A program made the translations under genes and the position numbers. Positions 45,787-57,528 of a stretch of 64,000 bases of DNA are shown in pieces. This DNA is from Streptomyces sp. NBC_01446 (GTDB lineage: Bacteria; Actinomycetota; Actinomycetes; Streptomycetales; Streptomycetaceae): assembly GCF_026340095.1 (NCBI RefSeq), contig NZ_JAPEPO010000001.1:6732001-6796000 (forward strand). Direction: 5' to 3'. The notes beneath the pieces were generated by a model. The model saw nothing but the letters and a program-made list of their open reading frames with translations, ran no database searches and had not been told where the DNA came from. Position 1 is the stretch's first letter; every line of letters begins with the position of its first letter.

Positions 45787-46412
45787 CACGACTGACGCAA
45801 CCACTGGCAGTGCTCGCCGCCGAACAGAAGTCGGCGGACGTGACGGACTGGCCCGACCGGATCGGCTGGATCGTCGGACTGCTCCTCTTCATCGCGCTCG
45901 TCTACTGGCTGATGCGCCAGGGGTGGACGTGGCGCGGCACCCTCCAGGGCGACCTGCCGCCGCTCCCCGCCGCGCCGTCCGCGCCGGGTCCGGCCAGACT
46001 TGAGCTGAGCGGCCGGTACCACGGCTCCACGACCGCGGGGCAGTGGCTCGACCGCATCGTGGCGCACGGCCTCGGCACCCGCAGCCGCGTCGAGCTCACG
46101 CTCACGGACGCGGGTCTGGACGTCGTACGCCCCGGAGCCACGGACTTCTTCATCCCCGGCGCACAGCTGCGCGAGGCCCGGCTCGACAAGGGCATCGCCG
46201 GCAAGGTCCTCACGGAGGGCGGTCTCCTGATCGTCACCTGGGGGCACGGGGACAAGCTGATCGACTCCGGCTTCCGCTCCGACCACGCAGCGGAGCAGGC
46301 CGAGTGGGTCGAGACCCTCAACAACGTGATCGATACGAACAGCACCAGCAGTACGAACAACACAAGCAGCATGAACAGCACGACCATCACGACGGAAGGC
46401 ACCGCACGATGA
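45783..46412 (+). CDS. Single-pass membrane protein with PH-like domain in the pyr operon
   Basis: The 209-residue protein has one transmembrane segment (about 28-46, IGWIVGLLLFIALVYWLM), a Pro/Ala linker and a cytosolic-type domain resembling the bacterial PH-like fold, with VELTLTDAGLDVVRPG and TWGHGDKLIDSGFRSD. The final 25 residues are Ser/Thr/Asn-rich low complexity. A similar membrane protein occupies the same place between pyrC and carA in mycobacteria. Its function is unknown. GTGA and ATGA overlaps link it to pyrC and carA, so it is made with the pathway enzymes. Confidence 0.82.
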   Translation: MTRLTQPLAVLAAEQKSADVTDWPDRIGWIVGLLLFIALVYWLMRQGWTWRGTLQGDLPPLPAAPSAPGPARLELSGRYHGSTTAGQWLDRIVAHGLGTRSRVELTLTDAGLDVVRPGATDFFIPGAQLREARLDKGIAGKVLTEGGLLIVTWGHGDKLIDSGFRSDHAAEQAEWVETLNNVIDTNSTSSTNNTSSMNSTTITTEGTAR

Positions 46413-47552
46413 CGACCTCCACCCGGGGAGCCGCCAACGCTCCCGCCGTACTCGTCCTGGAGGACGGCCGCATCTTCCGCGGCCGCGCCTACGGGGCCGT
46501 GGGGGAGACCTTCGGCGAGGCGGTGTTCAACACCGGCATGACCGGTTACCAGGAGACGCTGACCGACCCGTCGTACCACCGCCAGGTCGTCGTGATGACC
46601 GCCCCGCACGTCGGCAACACCGGCGTGAACGACGAGGACCCCGAGTCGAAGCAGATCTGGGTCGCGGGTTACGTCGTGCGGGACCCCGCGCGCGTGCCCT
46701 CCAACTGGCGTTCGCGGCGCTCCCTCGACGAGGAGCTGCGCAAGCAGGGCGTCGTCGGCATCAGCGGCATCGACACCCGCGCCCTCACCCGCCACCTGCG
46801 CGAGCGCGGCGCCATGCGCGTCGGCATCTTCTCCGGCAACGCGCTGCCCGACGACGGCACGATGCTCGCCGAGGTGCGCCAGGCGCCCGAGATGAAGGGC
46901 GCGAACCTCGCCGCAGAGGTCGCCACCAAGGAGACGTACGTCGTCCCCGCGATCGGTGCGAAGCGCTTCACCGTCGCCGCCGTCGACCTCGGCATCAAGG
47001 GCATGACCCCGCACCGGATGGCCGAGCGCGGCATCGAGGTGCACGTGCTGCCCGCGACGGCCACGGCCGAGGACATCTACGCCGTCCAGCCCGACGGCGT
47101 GTTCTTCTCCAACGGCCCGGGCGACCCGGCCACCGCCGACGGCCCCGTCGCGGTCATGCGGGAGGTCCTCTCCCGGAAGACCCCGCTGTTCGGCATCTGC
47201 TTCGGCAACCAGATCCTCGGCCGCGCCCTCGGCTTCGGCACCTACAAGCTGAAGTACGGCCACCGCGGCATCAACCAGCCGGTGCAGGACCGCACGACGG
47301 GCAAGGTCGAGGTCACCGCGCACAACCACGGATTCGCCGTCGACGCCCCGCTCGACAAGGTCTCCGACACCCCCTTCGGCCGCGCCGAGGTCTCCCACGT
47401 CTGCCTGAACGACCAGGTCGTCGAGGGGCTCCACCTCCTCGACCAGCCGGCATTCAGCGTCCAGTACCACCCCGAGGCAGCGGCGGGCCCGCACGACGCG
47501 GCCTACCTGTTCGACCGCTTCGTAGAGCTCATGTCAGAAAAGGGAGCCCAGC

Positions 47553-47560
<8 letters not shown>
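46409..47560 (+). CDS. carA: Carbamoyl-phosphate synthase small (glutaminase) subunit
   Basis: The 383-residue subunit supplies ammonia from glutamine. The N-terminal CPSase domain starts LVLEDGRIFRG and the class I amidotransferase domain has the nucleophile Cys in FGICFGNQ and the His in QYHPEA. It serves both pyrimidine and arginine synthesis. I chose the ATG overlapping the preceding stop; its own end overlaps carB by 8 bp. Confidence 0.96.
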
Positions 47561-50861
<3,301 letters not shown>

Positions 50862-50870
50862 CAGCCCACT

Positions 50871-50900
50871 GAGGGGGACATCGGAAACGGTGTCCCCCTC
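50871..50900 (+). terminator. Hairpin between carB and pyrD
   Basis: A perfect 10-bp stem (50871-50880 with 50891-50900) with a 10-nt loop begins 9 bp after carB and ends 18 bp before the pyrD start. It could end or reduce transcription into pyrD, or be an attenuator. Confidence 0.6.
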
Positions 50901-50918
50901 CGTGTGAGGACACCCACG

Positions 50919-52028
50919 ATGTACAAACTCTTCTTCAACCTCGTCTTCAAGCGCATGGATCCGGAGAAGGCCCACTACCTGGCCTTCCGCTGGATCCGCC
51001 TCGCGGCCCGCGTCCCCGTGCTCCGCACGTTCGTCGCGGCCGTCCTCGCGCCCCGCCACAAGGAACTGCGCACGGAGGCCTTCGGCCTGCGCATGCACGG
51101 CCCGTTCGGGCTCGCCGCCGGCTTCGACAAGAACGCCGTCGCGATCGACGGCATGACGATGCTCGGCTTCGACCACATCGAGATCGGCACCGTCACGGGC
51201 GAGCCGCAGCCCGGCAACCCCAAGAAGCGCCTGTTCCGCCTCGTGCCGGACCGGGCGCTGATCAACCGCATGGGCTTCAACAACGAGGGCTCCGCGGCCG
51301 TGGCGGAGCGCCTGGCGGCCCGCAAGCCCGCCTTCAGGGCCACCGTCGGCGTGAACATCGGCAAGACCAAGGTCGTGCCCGAGGAGGAGGCGGCCGGCGA
51401 CTACGTGAAGTCGACCGAGCGGCTCGCCGCCCACGCCGACTACCTCGTCGTGAACGTCTCCTCGCCGAACACGCCCGGCCTGCGCAACCTCCAGGCCACC
51501 GAGGCGCTGCGCCCGCTCCTGACCGCCGTGCGCGAGGCCGCCGACCGCACCGTCACCTCGCGCCGCGTCCCCCTCCTGGTGAAGATCGCCCCCGACCTGG
51601 CCGACGAGGACGTCGACGCCGTCGCCGACCTGGCGGTGGAGCTCGGCCTCGACGGGATCATCGCCACGAACACCACCATCGCGCGCGACGGCCTCGGTCT
51701 GACCTCCGACCCGTCCCTCGTGAAGGAGACCGGCGGCCTGTCCGGCGCGCCCCTCAAGGCACGCTCCCTGGAGGTCCTCAGGCGCCTCTACGCGCGCGTG
51801 GGCGACCGGATCACCCTGGTGGGCGTCGGCGGCATCGAGAACGCCGAGGACGCCTGGCAGCGCATCCTCGCCGGTGCCACCCTCGTCCAGGGCTACAGCG
51901 CCTTCATCTACGAGGGCCCGTTCTACGCCCGCGCCCTCCACAAGGGCCTCGCCGCCCGCCTGAACACCTCGCCGTACGCCACCCTCGCCGACGCCGTCGG
52001 CGCCGACGTGAAGAAGGCCCACGCATGA
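50919..52028 (+). CDS. pyrD: Dihydroorotate dehydrogenase (quinone), class 2
   Basis: The 369-residue FMN enzyme oxidises dihydroorotate at the membrane using quinone. The base catalyst is Ser in VNVSSPNTPGLRNLQ (about residue 180), the mark of class 2 enzymes; class 1 uses Cys. The N-terminal amphipathic extension (MYKLFFNLVFKRMDPEKAH) fits membrane association. I chose ATG 50919; a GTG at 50904 would add five residues. The stop overlaps the pyrF ATG. Confidence 0.95.
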   Translation: MYKLFFNLVFKRMDPEKAHYLAFRWIRLAARVPVLRTFVAAVLAPRHKELRTEAFGLRMHGPFGLAAGFDKNAVAIDGMTMLGFDHIEIGTVTGEPQPGNPKKRLFRLVPDRALINRMGFNNEGSAAVAERLAARKPAFRATVGVNIGKTKVVPEEEAAGDYVKSTERLAAHADYLVVNVSSPNTPGLRNLQATEALRPLLTAVREAADRTVTSRRVPLLVKIAPDLADEDVDAVADLAVELGLDGIIATNTTIARDGLGLTSDPSLVKETGGLSGAPLKARSLEVLRRLYARVGDRITLVGVGGIENAEDAWQRILAGATLVQGYSAFIYEGPFYARALHKGLAARLNTSPYATLADAVGADVKKAHA

Positions 52029-52870
52029 CGGTTCTCGAACCCTTCGGCGCCCGCCTGCGCCGCGCCATGGACGAGCGTGGCCCGCTCTGCGTCGGCATCG
52101 ACCCGCACGCGGCGCTGCTGTCGGCGTGGGGCCTGAACGACGACATCGACGGCCTGGAGCGCTTCACGCGGATCTCGGTCGAGGCGCTCGCCGACACCGT
52201 CGCCGTCGTCAAGCCGCAGTCGGCGTTCTTCGAGCGCTTCGGCTCGCGCGGCGTCGCCGTCCTGGAGCGCGCCGTCGCGGACCTGCGCGCCGCCGGCACG
52301 CTCGTCGTCATGGACGCCAAGCGCGGCGACATCGGCTCCACCATGGCCGCGTACGCGGAGACCTTCCTGCACAAGGACTCCCCGCTCTTCTCGGACGCCC
52401 TGACCGTCTCGCCGTACCTCGGCTACGGGTCCCTGAAGCCGGCCGTCGACCTGGCCCGCGAGTCCGGCGCCGGGCTCTTCGTCCTCGCCCTCACCTCGAA
52501 CCCGGAGGGCGGCGAGGTCCAGCACGCCGTACGGGCCGACGGGCGCAACGTGGGCGCGACGATGCTCGCCCACCTCGCCGAGGAGAACGCCGACGAGACG
52601 CCCATGGGCTCGTTCGGCGCCGTCGTCGGGGCGACGCTCGGGGACCTGTCCTCCTACGACCTGGACATCAACGGTCCGCTCCTCGCCCCGGGCATCGGCG
52701 CCCAGGGCGCGACCCCGGCGGATCTGCCCGGCGTCTTCGGCTCGGCCGCGCGCAACGTCGTCCCGAACGTCAGCCGCGCCGTCCTGAAGGCCGGCCCGTC
52801 GGTCGCCGCCCTGCGCGAGGCGTCGGTCCGTTTCGCCGACGAGGTCCGCGCGGCGGTCGTCGCCGCCTGA
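52025..52870 (+). CDS. pyrF: Orotidine 5'-phosphate decarboxylase, type 2
   Basis: The 281-residue enzyme makes UMP. It is of the longer type 2 group found in actinobacteria and myxobacteria, with the catalytic Asp-Lys-Asp array in MDAKRGDIGSTMAAYA (about residues 96-110) and the GIDPHAALL start. No pyrE is in this window; orotate phosphoribosyltransferase must be encoded elsewhere. Coupled to pyrD by ATGA. Confidence 0.95.
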   Translation: MTVLEPFGARLRRAMDERGPLCVGIDPHAALLSAWGLNDDIDGLERFTRISVEALADTVAVVKPQSAFFERFGSRGVAVLERAVADLRAAGTLVVMDAKRGDIGSTMAAYAETFLHKDSPLFSDALTVSPYLGYGSLKPAVDLARESGAGLFVLALTSNPEGGEVQHAVRADGRNVGATMLAHLAEENADETPMGSFGAVVGATLGDLSSYDLDINGPLLAPGIGAQGATPADLPGVFGSAARNVVPNVSRAVLKAGPSVAALREASVRFADEVRAAVVAA

Positions 52871-52884
52871 CCCGCTCCGAACGC

Positions 52885-52920
52885 CAGAAGGCCCCCGCAC
52901 GCGCGTGCGGGGGCCTTCTG
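52885..52920. terminator. Terminator of the pyrimidine cluster
   Basis: A perfect 36-bp palindrome (18-bp arms 52885-52902 and 52903-52920) begins 14 bp after pyrF. Confidence 0.9.
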
Positions 52921-53179
52921 CATGCCCGTGAGGCATCCGGAATGCGGGCACCAGGTCACGGATTCGCAGCTGTTCTTGGTGCTGAGAGGCGCTGAGAGGT
53001 GCTGCCGAGGTGCGAAAACGGTCCTCGCGGGGGCCGTCGAGAGCCTCCTTGACCATTCCGTGATGTTTCAGTGGGGCCTCGGGGAGGGCCTCGCATCCGG
53101 ATCCGGGCAGAAATCCGGGGTCATATGTCTGTAATGTCTGGCTCGACGGAGGCTGACCAGGACTTTTCGTCTGTTCTCG
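52921..53179. other. Non-coding stretch upstream of the sIHF promoter
   Basis: Between the pyrF terminator and the sIHF promoter I see no supported gene. A short frame at 52922-53134 has no ribosome binding site and no family features. The stretch holds a small direct repeat GCTGAGAGG, an isolated TTGACC near 53048, and a TAATGT at 53132-53137 that might be a second -10 box. Nothing stronger. Confidence 0.4.
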
Positions 53180-53208
53180 CTGACTCAGGCGGTCCTGGCC
53201 GCTAGTCT
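53180..53208 (+). promoter_or_regulatory. Candidate promoter of the sIHF gene
   Basis: CTGACT at 53180-53185 and TAGTCT at 53203-53208 are 17 bp apart, a good housekeeping promoter match. Transcription would start near 53215, at the first base of a hairpin repeat. Confidence 0.55.
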
Positions 53209-53215
53209 CCGTCGA

Positions 53216-53253
53216 GTGGGGGCACCTCCCACGCTCTCAAGGCAGTGGGGGAG
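53216..53253. repeat. Streptomyces hairpin repeat at the sIHF transcription start
   Basis: GTGGGGGCACCTCCCAC (53216-53232) is followed after 12 nt by GTGGGGGAG (53245-53253). The central CTCCCAC can pair with either flanking G-rich arm, giving two alternative hairpins. The same arrangement of a GGGGGCACCTCCC block and a GTGGGGGAG block is, from memory, common in Streptomyces intergenic DNA. Confidence 0.6.
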
Positions 53254-53350
53254 AAACGGGCGAGCACTTTGCTCGTTGCTCCGCAGGTGAGGGGCGACTA
53301 GGTTCCTCACGGTCCGTATCCGACAGTTCGACATCCGAGGTGACGTAGGC

Positions 53351-53674
53351 GTGGCTCTTCCGCCCCTTACCCCTGAACAGCGCGCAGCCGCGCTCGAAAA
53401 GGCCGCCGCGGCTCGCCGGGAGCGGGCCGAGGTCAAGAATCGACTCAAGCACTCCGGCGCCTCCTTGCACGAGGTCATCAAGCAGGGTCAGGAGAACGAC
53501 GTCATCGGCAAGATGAAGGTCTCCGCCCTCCTTGAGTCCCTCCCGGGCGTGGGCAAGGTCCGCGCCAAGCAGATCATGGAGCGGCTCGGAATTTCCGAGA
53601 GCCGCCGTGTGCGCGGACTCGGTTCCAACCAGATCGCGTCCCTGGAGCGCGAGTTCGGCAGCACCGGCGCCTAG
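53351..53674 (+). CDS. ihf: Streptomyces integration host factor (sIHF/mIHF family)
   Basis: The 107-residue nucleoid protein is unrelated to HU/IHF of E. coli. It has an N-terminal long helix (PEQRAAALEKAAAARRERAE), and a helix-two-turns-helix DNA-binding half with LPGVGKVRAKQIM and LGISESRRVRGLG. In S. coelicolor and mycobacteria this family binds DNA without strict sequence preference and affects topology, sporulation and antibiotic output. GTG start. A 12-bp hairpin follows before gmk. Confidence 0.95.
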   Translation: MALPPLTPEQRAAALEKAAAARRERAEVKNRLKHSGASLHEVIKQGQENDVIGKMKVSALLESLPGVGKVRAKQIMERLGISESRRVRGLGSNQIASLEREFGSTGA

Positions 53675-53679
53675 TCCTC

Positions 53680-53707
53680 CGTGCCCGGACCGACTGGTCC
53701 GGGCACG
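53680..53707 (+). terminator. Terminator of the sIHF gene
   Basis: A perfect 12-bp stem with a GACT tetraloop (53680-53691 with 53696-53707) lies 5 bp past the stop codon. Confidence 0.85.
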
Positions 53708-53732
53708 CGGGGATAGCTGGAATAATCGCTGC

Positions 53733-54290
53733 ATGAGTGAACGTCCGCGGCTGACCGTGCTCTCCGGCCCCTCCGGGGTCGGCAAGAGCACGGTCGTCGC
53801 TCATATGCGCAAGGAACACCCCGAGGTCTGGCTGTCGGTTTCAGCCACCACCCGCAAGCCGCGCCCCGGCGAGAAGCACGGTGTCCACTACTTCTTCGTC
53901 ACCGACGAGGAAATGGACAAGCTGATCGCCAACGGCGAGCTGCTGGAGTGGGCCGAGTTCGCGGGCAACCGGTACGGGACCCCCCGCCGGGCCGTACTGG
54001 ACCGTCTCGAGTCGGGCGAACTCGTCCTCCTCGAGATCGATCTCCAGGGCGCCAGGCTCGTCCGCGAGTCGATGCCGGAAGCCCAGCTGGTCTTCCTCGC
54101 CCCGCCGAGCTGGGAGGAGCTGGTCCGCCGGCTCACCGGCCGGGGGACCGAGGCTCCCGAGGTGATCGAGCGCAGACTCGCGGCCGCCAAGATCGAGCTC
54201 GCCGCCGAGGCCGAGTTCGATACGACCCTGGTCAACACCTCTGTCGAGGACGTGGCCCGCGAGCTGCTAGCCTTGATGAGAGTTGTTTGA
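53733..54290 (+). CDS. gmk: Guanylate kinase
   Basis: The 185-residue enzyme phosphorylates GMP to GDP. The P-loop GPSGVGKS is at residues 12-19, the GMP-binding block is SVSATTRKPRPGEKHGVHYF, and LLEIDLQGA is the Walker B region. No ribosome binding site precedes ATG 53733; an AATAAT at 53721-53726 may be a -10 box for a leaderless mRNA. Order sIHF-gmk-rpoZ-coaBC-metK-priA is the conserved actinobacterial arrangement. Confidence 0.95.
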   Translation: MSERPRLTVLSGPSGVGKSTVVAHMRKEHPEVWLSVSATTRKPRPGEKHGVHYFFVTDEEMDKLIANGELLEWAEFAGNRYGTPRRAVLDRLESGELVLLEIDLQGARLVRESMPEAQLVFLAPPSWEELVRRLTGRGTEAPEVIERRLAAAKIELAAEAEFDTTLVNTSVEDVARELLALMRVV

Positions 54291-54343
54291 TCTTCGATCT
54301 ATTTGTGATCTCGAATTGCGCCGGAGCAATCCCGCGTTTTCCT

Positions 54344-54357
54344 GATCACATGTGATC
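54344..54357. promoter_or_regulatory. 14-bp perfect palindrome upstream of rpoZ
   Basis: GATCACATGTGATC is a perfect palindrome 24 bp before the rpoZ start. Its right half TGTGATC also occurs at 54304-54310. The shape is that of a dimeric repressor or activator operator; no regulator can be named from the sequence. Confidence 0.5.
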
Positions 54358-54381
54358 TTCAATCCCATCGGAAGGCAGAGA

Positions 54382-54654
54382 GTGTCCTCTTCCATTACCG
54401 CGCCCGAGGGCATCATCAACCCGCCGATTGATGAGCTGCTCGAGGCGACCGACTCGAAGTACAGCCTCGTGATCTACGCCGCCAAGCGCGCGCGCCAGAT
54501 CAACGCGTACTACTCGCAGCTCGGTGAGGGCCTGCTCGAGTACGTCGGCCCGCTGGTGGACACCCACGTCCACGAGAAGCCGCTCTCGATCGCGCTCCGC
54601 GAGATCAACGCGGGGCTGCTGACGTCCGAGGCCATCGAGGGTCCGGCTCAGTAA
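54382..54654 (+). CDS. rpoZ: RNA polymerase omega subunit
   Basis: The 90-residue subunit helps assemble RNA polymerase by holding the beta' C-terminus. Typical features are the short N-terminal INPPIDELLE, KYSLVIYAAKRARQIN and a conserved C-terminal LREINAGLLT helix. GTG 54382 has GGAAGG about 10 nt upstream and gives the usual Streptomyces length; the frame is open to 54352 but that would run across the palindrome. Confidence 0.95.
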   Translation: MSSSITAPEGIINPPIDELLEATDSKYSLVIYAAKRARQINAYYSQLGEGLLEYVGPLVDTHVHEKPLSIALREINAGLLTSEAIEGPAQ

Positions 54655-54785
54655 TCAATCAAGTTTCTTCATCGCAGGCTCGGCAGTGCGACTGTCGGGC
54701 CTGTGGTGTGTCATGGAGTCGTACGTCTCCGAGGGGAGTCGTAGGTTCCCGGGTGCGGGAATCCGAGTGCGGGGAGGCACGGACG

Positions 54786-56036
54786 GTGGACAAGCCCAAG
54801 GTCGTTCTGGGGGTCAGCGGCGGAATCGCCGCCTACAAGGCGTGCGAACTCCTGCGCCGGCTGACCGAGTCGGGACATGACGTACGCGTCGTGCCGACCG
54901 AGTCCGCCCTGCACTTCGTGGGCGAGGCGACCTGGTCGGCGCTGTCGGGCAACCCGGTCTCGACCGAGGTGTGGGAGTCCGTCCATGAGGTCCCGCACGT
55001 CCGCATCGGGCAGCACGCCGACCTCGTGATCGTCGCGCCCGCCACCGCCGACATGCTTGCCAAGGCCGCGCACGGCCTGGCCGACGACCTCCTCACGAAC
55101 ACGCTCCTGACCGCCCGTTGTCCGGTCGTCTTCGCCCCCGCCATGCACACGGAGATGTGGGAGCACCCGGCGACGCGGGAGAACGTGGCCACGCTCCGCC
55201 GCCGCGGCGCCCTCGTCATCGAACCCGCCGTCGGCCGCCTCACCGGCGTCGACACGGGCAAGGGCCGGTTCCCCGACCCGGTGGAGATCTTCGAATGCGT
55301 ACGCCGGGTCCTCGCGCGCGGCGTTCACGCGACCGTCCAGGACCTCGCCGGACGTCACGTCGTCATCAGCGCCGGCGGCACCCGCGAGCCCCTCGACCCG
55401 GTCCGCTTCCTCGGCAACCGCTCCTCGGGCAAGCAGGGGTACGCCCTCGCGCGCACGGCGGTCGCTCGCGGTGCCCGCGTCACTCTCCTGGCGGCGAACG
55501 CGACGCTGCCCGACCCGGCCGGCGTCGACGTCGTCCACGTCGGGACGGCCGTACAGCTGCGCGAGGCCGTCCTCGAGGCGGCGCCGGAGGCGGACGTGGT
55601 GGTCATGGCGGCGGCGGTGGCCGACTTCCGCCCCGAGACGTACGCCACAGGAAAGATCAAGAAGAAGGACGGGCAGGAGCCGGAGCCCATCGTCCTGGTC
55701 CGTAATCCGGACATCCTCGCCGAGCTCTCGGCGGACCGGCCGCGCCCCGGGCAGATCGTCGTCGGATTCGCCGCCGAGACGGACGACGTCCTGGCCAACG
55801 GCCGCAAGAAACTGGCCCGCAAGGGCTGTGACCTGCTCGTCGTCAACGAGGTGGGGGAGCGCAAGACCTTCGGCTCCGAGGAGAACGAGGCCGTCCTGCT
55901 CGGCGCGGACGGCAGCGAGACCCCGGTTCCGTACGGCCCGAAGGAAGTGCTCTCCGACACGATCTGGGACGAGGTCGTCCGGCTGCTGCCCATCGGCGAC
56001 GCGCGGGCCCAGGAGGGGATCTACGACGGCGAGTGA
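54786..56036 (+). CDS. coaBC: Bifunctional phosphopantothenoylcysteine decarboxylase/phosphopantothenate-cysteine ligase
   Basis: The 416-residue protein carries out two coenzyme A steps. The N-terminal FMN-dependent CoaC half has LGVSGGIAAYKA, the catalytic His region HVRIGQHADL and APAMHTEMW (Asn of the usual PAMN replaced by His, as I recall from mycobacteria). The C-terminal CoaB half has ISAGGTREPLDPVRFLGNRS and the KIKK lysine. GTG 54786 has GGGGAGG eight bases upstream; an ATG at 54708 lacks support. Confidence 0.94.
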   Translation: MDKPKVVLGVSGGIAAYKACELLRRLTESGHDVRVVPTESALHFVGEATWSALSGNPVSTEVWESVHEVPHVRIGQHADLVIVAPATADMLAKAAHGLADDLLTNTLLTARCPVVFAPAMHTEMWEHPATRENVATLRRRGALVIEPAVGRLTGVDTGKGRFPDPVEIFECVRRVLARGVHATVQDLAGRHVVISAGGTREPLDPVRFLGNRSSGKQGYALARTAVARGARVTLLAANATLPDPAGVDVVHVGTAVQLREAVLEAAPEADVVVMAAAVADFRPETYATGKIKKKDGQEPEPIVLVRNPDILAELSADRPRPGQIVVGFAAETDDVLANGRKKLARKGCDLLVVNEVGERKTFGSEENEAVLLGADGSETPVPYGPKEVLSDTIWDEVVRLLPIGDARAQEGIYDGE

Positions 56037-56200
56037 ATGCCACTTTCGCTCCAGCGGAGGCCCCGAACCGCATAGAACACTTACAATTCGGACACCTTCG
56101 CCTCTTCCTAAGAGCGATCGTCGTACCGCAGAATGCAGTGCCGCTGGTCACAGCGCTCCCAAGTGGCGAGACGCGTGGTCCGACGGCCGAGAGTGACCGA

Positions 56201-56243
56201 TAAACTGGTCACGGACGACGCCGGGCGCAGCCCCCGGCCGTCC
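56201..56243 (+). promoter_or_regulatory. Putative -10 box and leader hairpin of metK
   Basis: TAAACT at 56201-56206 fits the -10 form. Just downstream the leader can form a hairpin with stems GGACG/CGTCC (56213-56217 with 56239-56243) and GCCGGG/CCCGGC (56220-56225 with 56233-56238). It lacks the conserved core of the SAM riboswitch classes I know. A second A/T-rich box, TACAAT, lies at 56082-56087. Confidence 0.4.
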
Positions 56244-56285
56244 GCAAATGATCAGCCAGCAGCCGCTGCAACCACAGGGAGCGTT

Positions 56286-57494
56286 GTGTCCCGTCGCCTG
56301 TTCACCTCGGAGTCCGTGACCGAGGGTCACCCCGACAAGATCGCTGACCAGATCAGCGACACCATTCTCGACGCGCTTCTGCGGGAGGACCCGACCTCCC
56401 GGGTCGCCGTGGAGACGCTCATCACCACGGGCCTCGTGCACGTCGCCGGTGAGGTCACGACCAAGGCGTACGCGCCGATCGCGCAGCTCGTGCGCGAGAA
56501 GATCCTCGAGATCGGTTACGACTCCTCGAAGAAGGGCTTCGACGGCGCCTCCTGCGGCGTGTCGGTGTCCATCGGCTCTCAGTCCCCCGACATCGCCCAG
56601 GGCGTCGACACGGCCTACGAGTCGCGTGTCGAGGGTGACGAGGACGAGCTCGACAAGCAGGGCGCGGGCGACCAGGGCCTGATGTTCGGCTACGCGTGCG
56701 ACGAGACGCCCGAGCTGATGCCGCTCCCGATCCACCTCGCGCACCGCCTCTCGCGGCGCCTGTCCGAGGTCCGCAAGAACGGGACGATCCCGTACCTGCG
56801 CCCCGACGGCAAGACCCAGGTCACCATCGAGTACGACGGCGACAAGGCCGTCCGCCTCGACACGGTCGTGGTCTCCTCCCAGCACGCGTCGGACATCGAC
56901 CTCGAGTCGCTGCTCGCCCCCGACATCCGCGAGTTCGTCGTGGAGCACGTCCTGGGCCAGCTCATCGAGGACGGCATCAAGCTGGACACCGAGGGCTACC
57001 GCCTTCTGGTGAACCCCACCGGCCGCTTCGAGATCGGCGGCCCGATGGGCGACGCCGGCCTGACCGGTCGCAAGATCATCATCGACACGTACGGCGGCAT
57101 GGCCCGCCACGGTGGCGGCGCCTTCTCCGGCAAGGACCCGTCCAAGGTCGACCGCTCGGCCGCCTACGCGATGCGCTGGGTCGCCAAGAACGTCGTCGCG
57201 GCCGGCCTCGCCACGCGCTGCGAGGTCCAGGTCGCGTACGCGATCGGCAAGGCCGAGCCGGTGGGCCTCTTCGTCGAGACGTTCGGCACGGCCGCGGTGG
57301 ACACGGACAAGATCGAGCAGGCGATCACCGAGGTCTTCGACCTCCGCCCCGCCGCGATCATCCGCGACCTCGACCTGCTCCGCCCGATCTACGCGCAGAC
57401 CGCCGCGTACGGCCACTTCGGCCGCGAGCTCCCCGACTTCACGTGGGAGCGCACGGACCGCGTGGAGGCGCTGCGCAAGGCCGCGGGCCTCTAA
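56286..57494 (+). CDS. metK: S-adenosylmethionine synthetase
   Basis: The 402-residue enzyme makes SAM from methionine and ATP. Signatures are FTSESVTEGHPDKIADQ at the N-terminus, GAGDQGLMFGYA in the middle and the phosphate loop GGGAFSGKDPSKVDRSAAY. GTG 56286 has GGGAG five bases upstream and gives the standard Streptomyces length. SAM levels influence antibiotic production in the genus. A strong terminator follows. Confidence 0.97.
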   Translation: MSRRLFTSESVTEGHPDKIADQISDTILDALLREDPTSRVAVETLITTGLVHVAGEVTTKAYAPIAQLVREKILEIGYDSSKKGFDGASCGVSVSIGSQSPDIAQGVDTAYESRVEGDEDELDKQGAGDQGLMFGYACDETPELMPLPIHLAHRLSRRLSEVRKNGTIPYLRPDGKTQVTIEYDGDKAVRLDTVVVSSQHASDIDLESLLAPDIREFVVEHVLGQLIEDGIKLDTEGYRLLVNPTGRFEIGGPMGDAGLTGRKIIIDTYGGMARHGGGAFSGKDPSKVDRSAAYAMRWVAKNVVAAGLATRCEVQVAYAIGKAEPVGLFVETFGTAAVDTDKIEQAITEVFDLRPAAIIRDLDLLRPIYAQTAAYGHFGRELPDFTWERTDRVEALRKAAGL

Positions 57495-57528
57495 GCGGGA
57501 CCGCACGGCGGACGACGCCTGTACGTGA

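Noticed and set aside
52922..53134. Possible 70-codon gene upstream of sIHF
   Set aside because: It starts at the edge of the pyrF terminator, has no ribosome binding site and no recognisable features.
56201..56285. SAM riboswitch before metK
   Set aside because: The leader is short with a single GC-rich hairpin and lacks the multi-stem core expected for SAM riboswitch classes.
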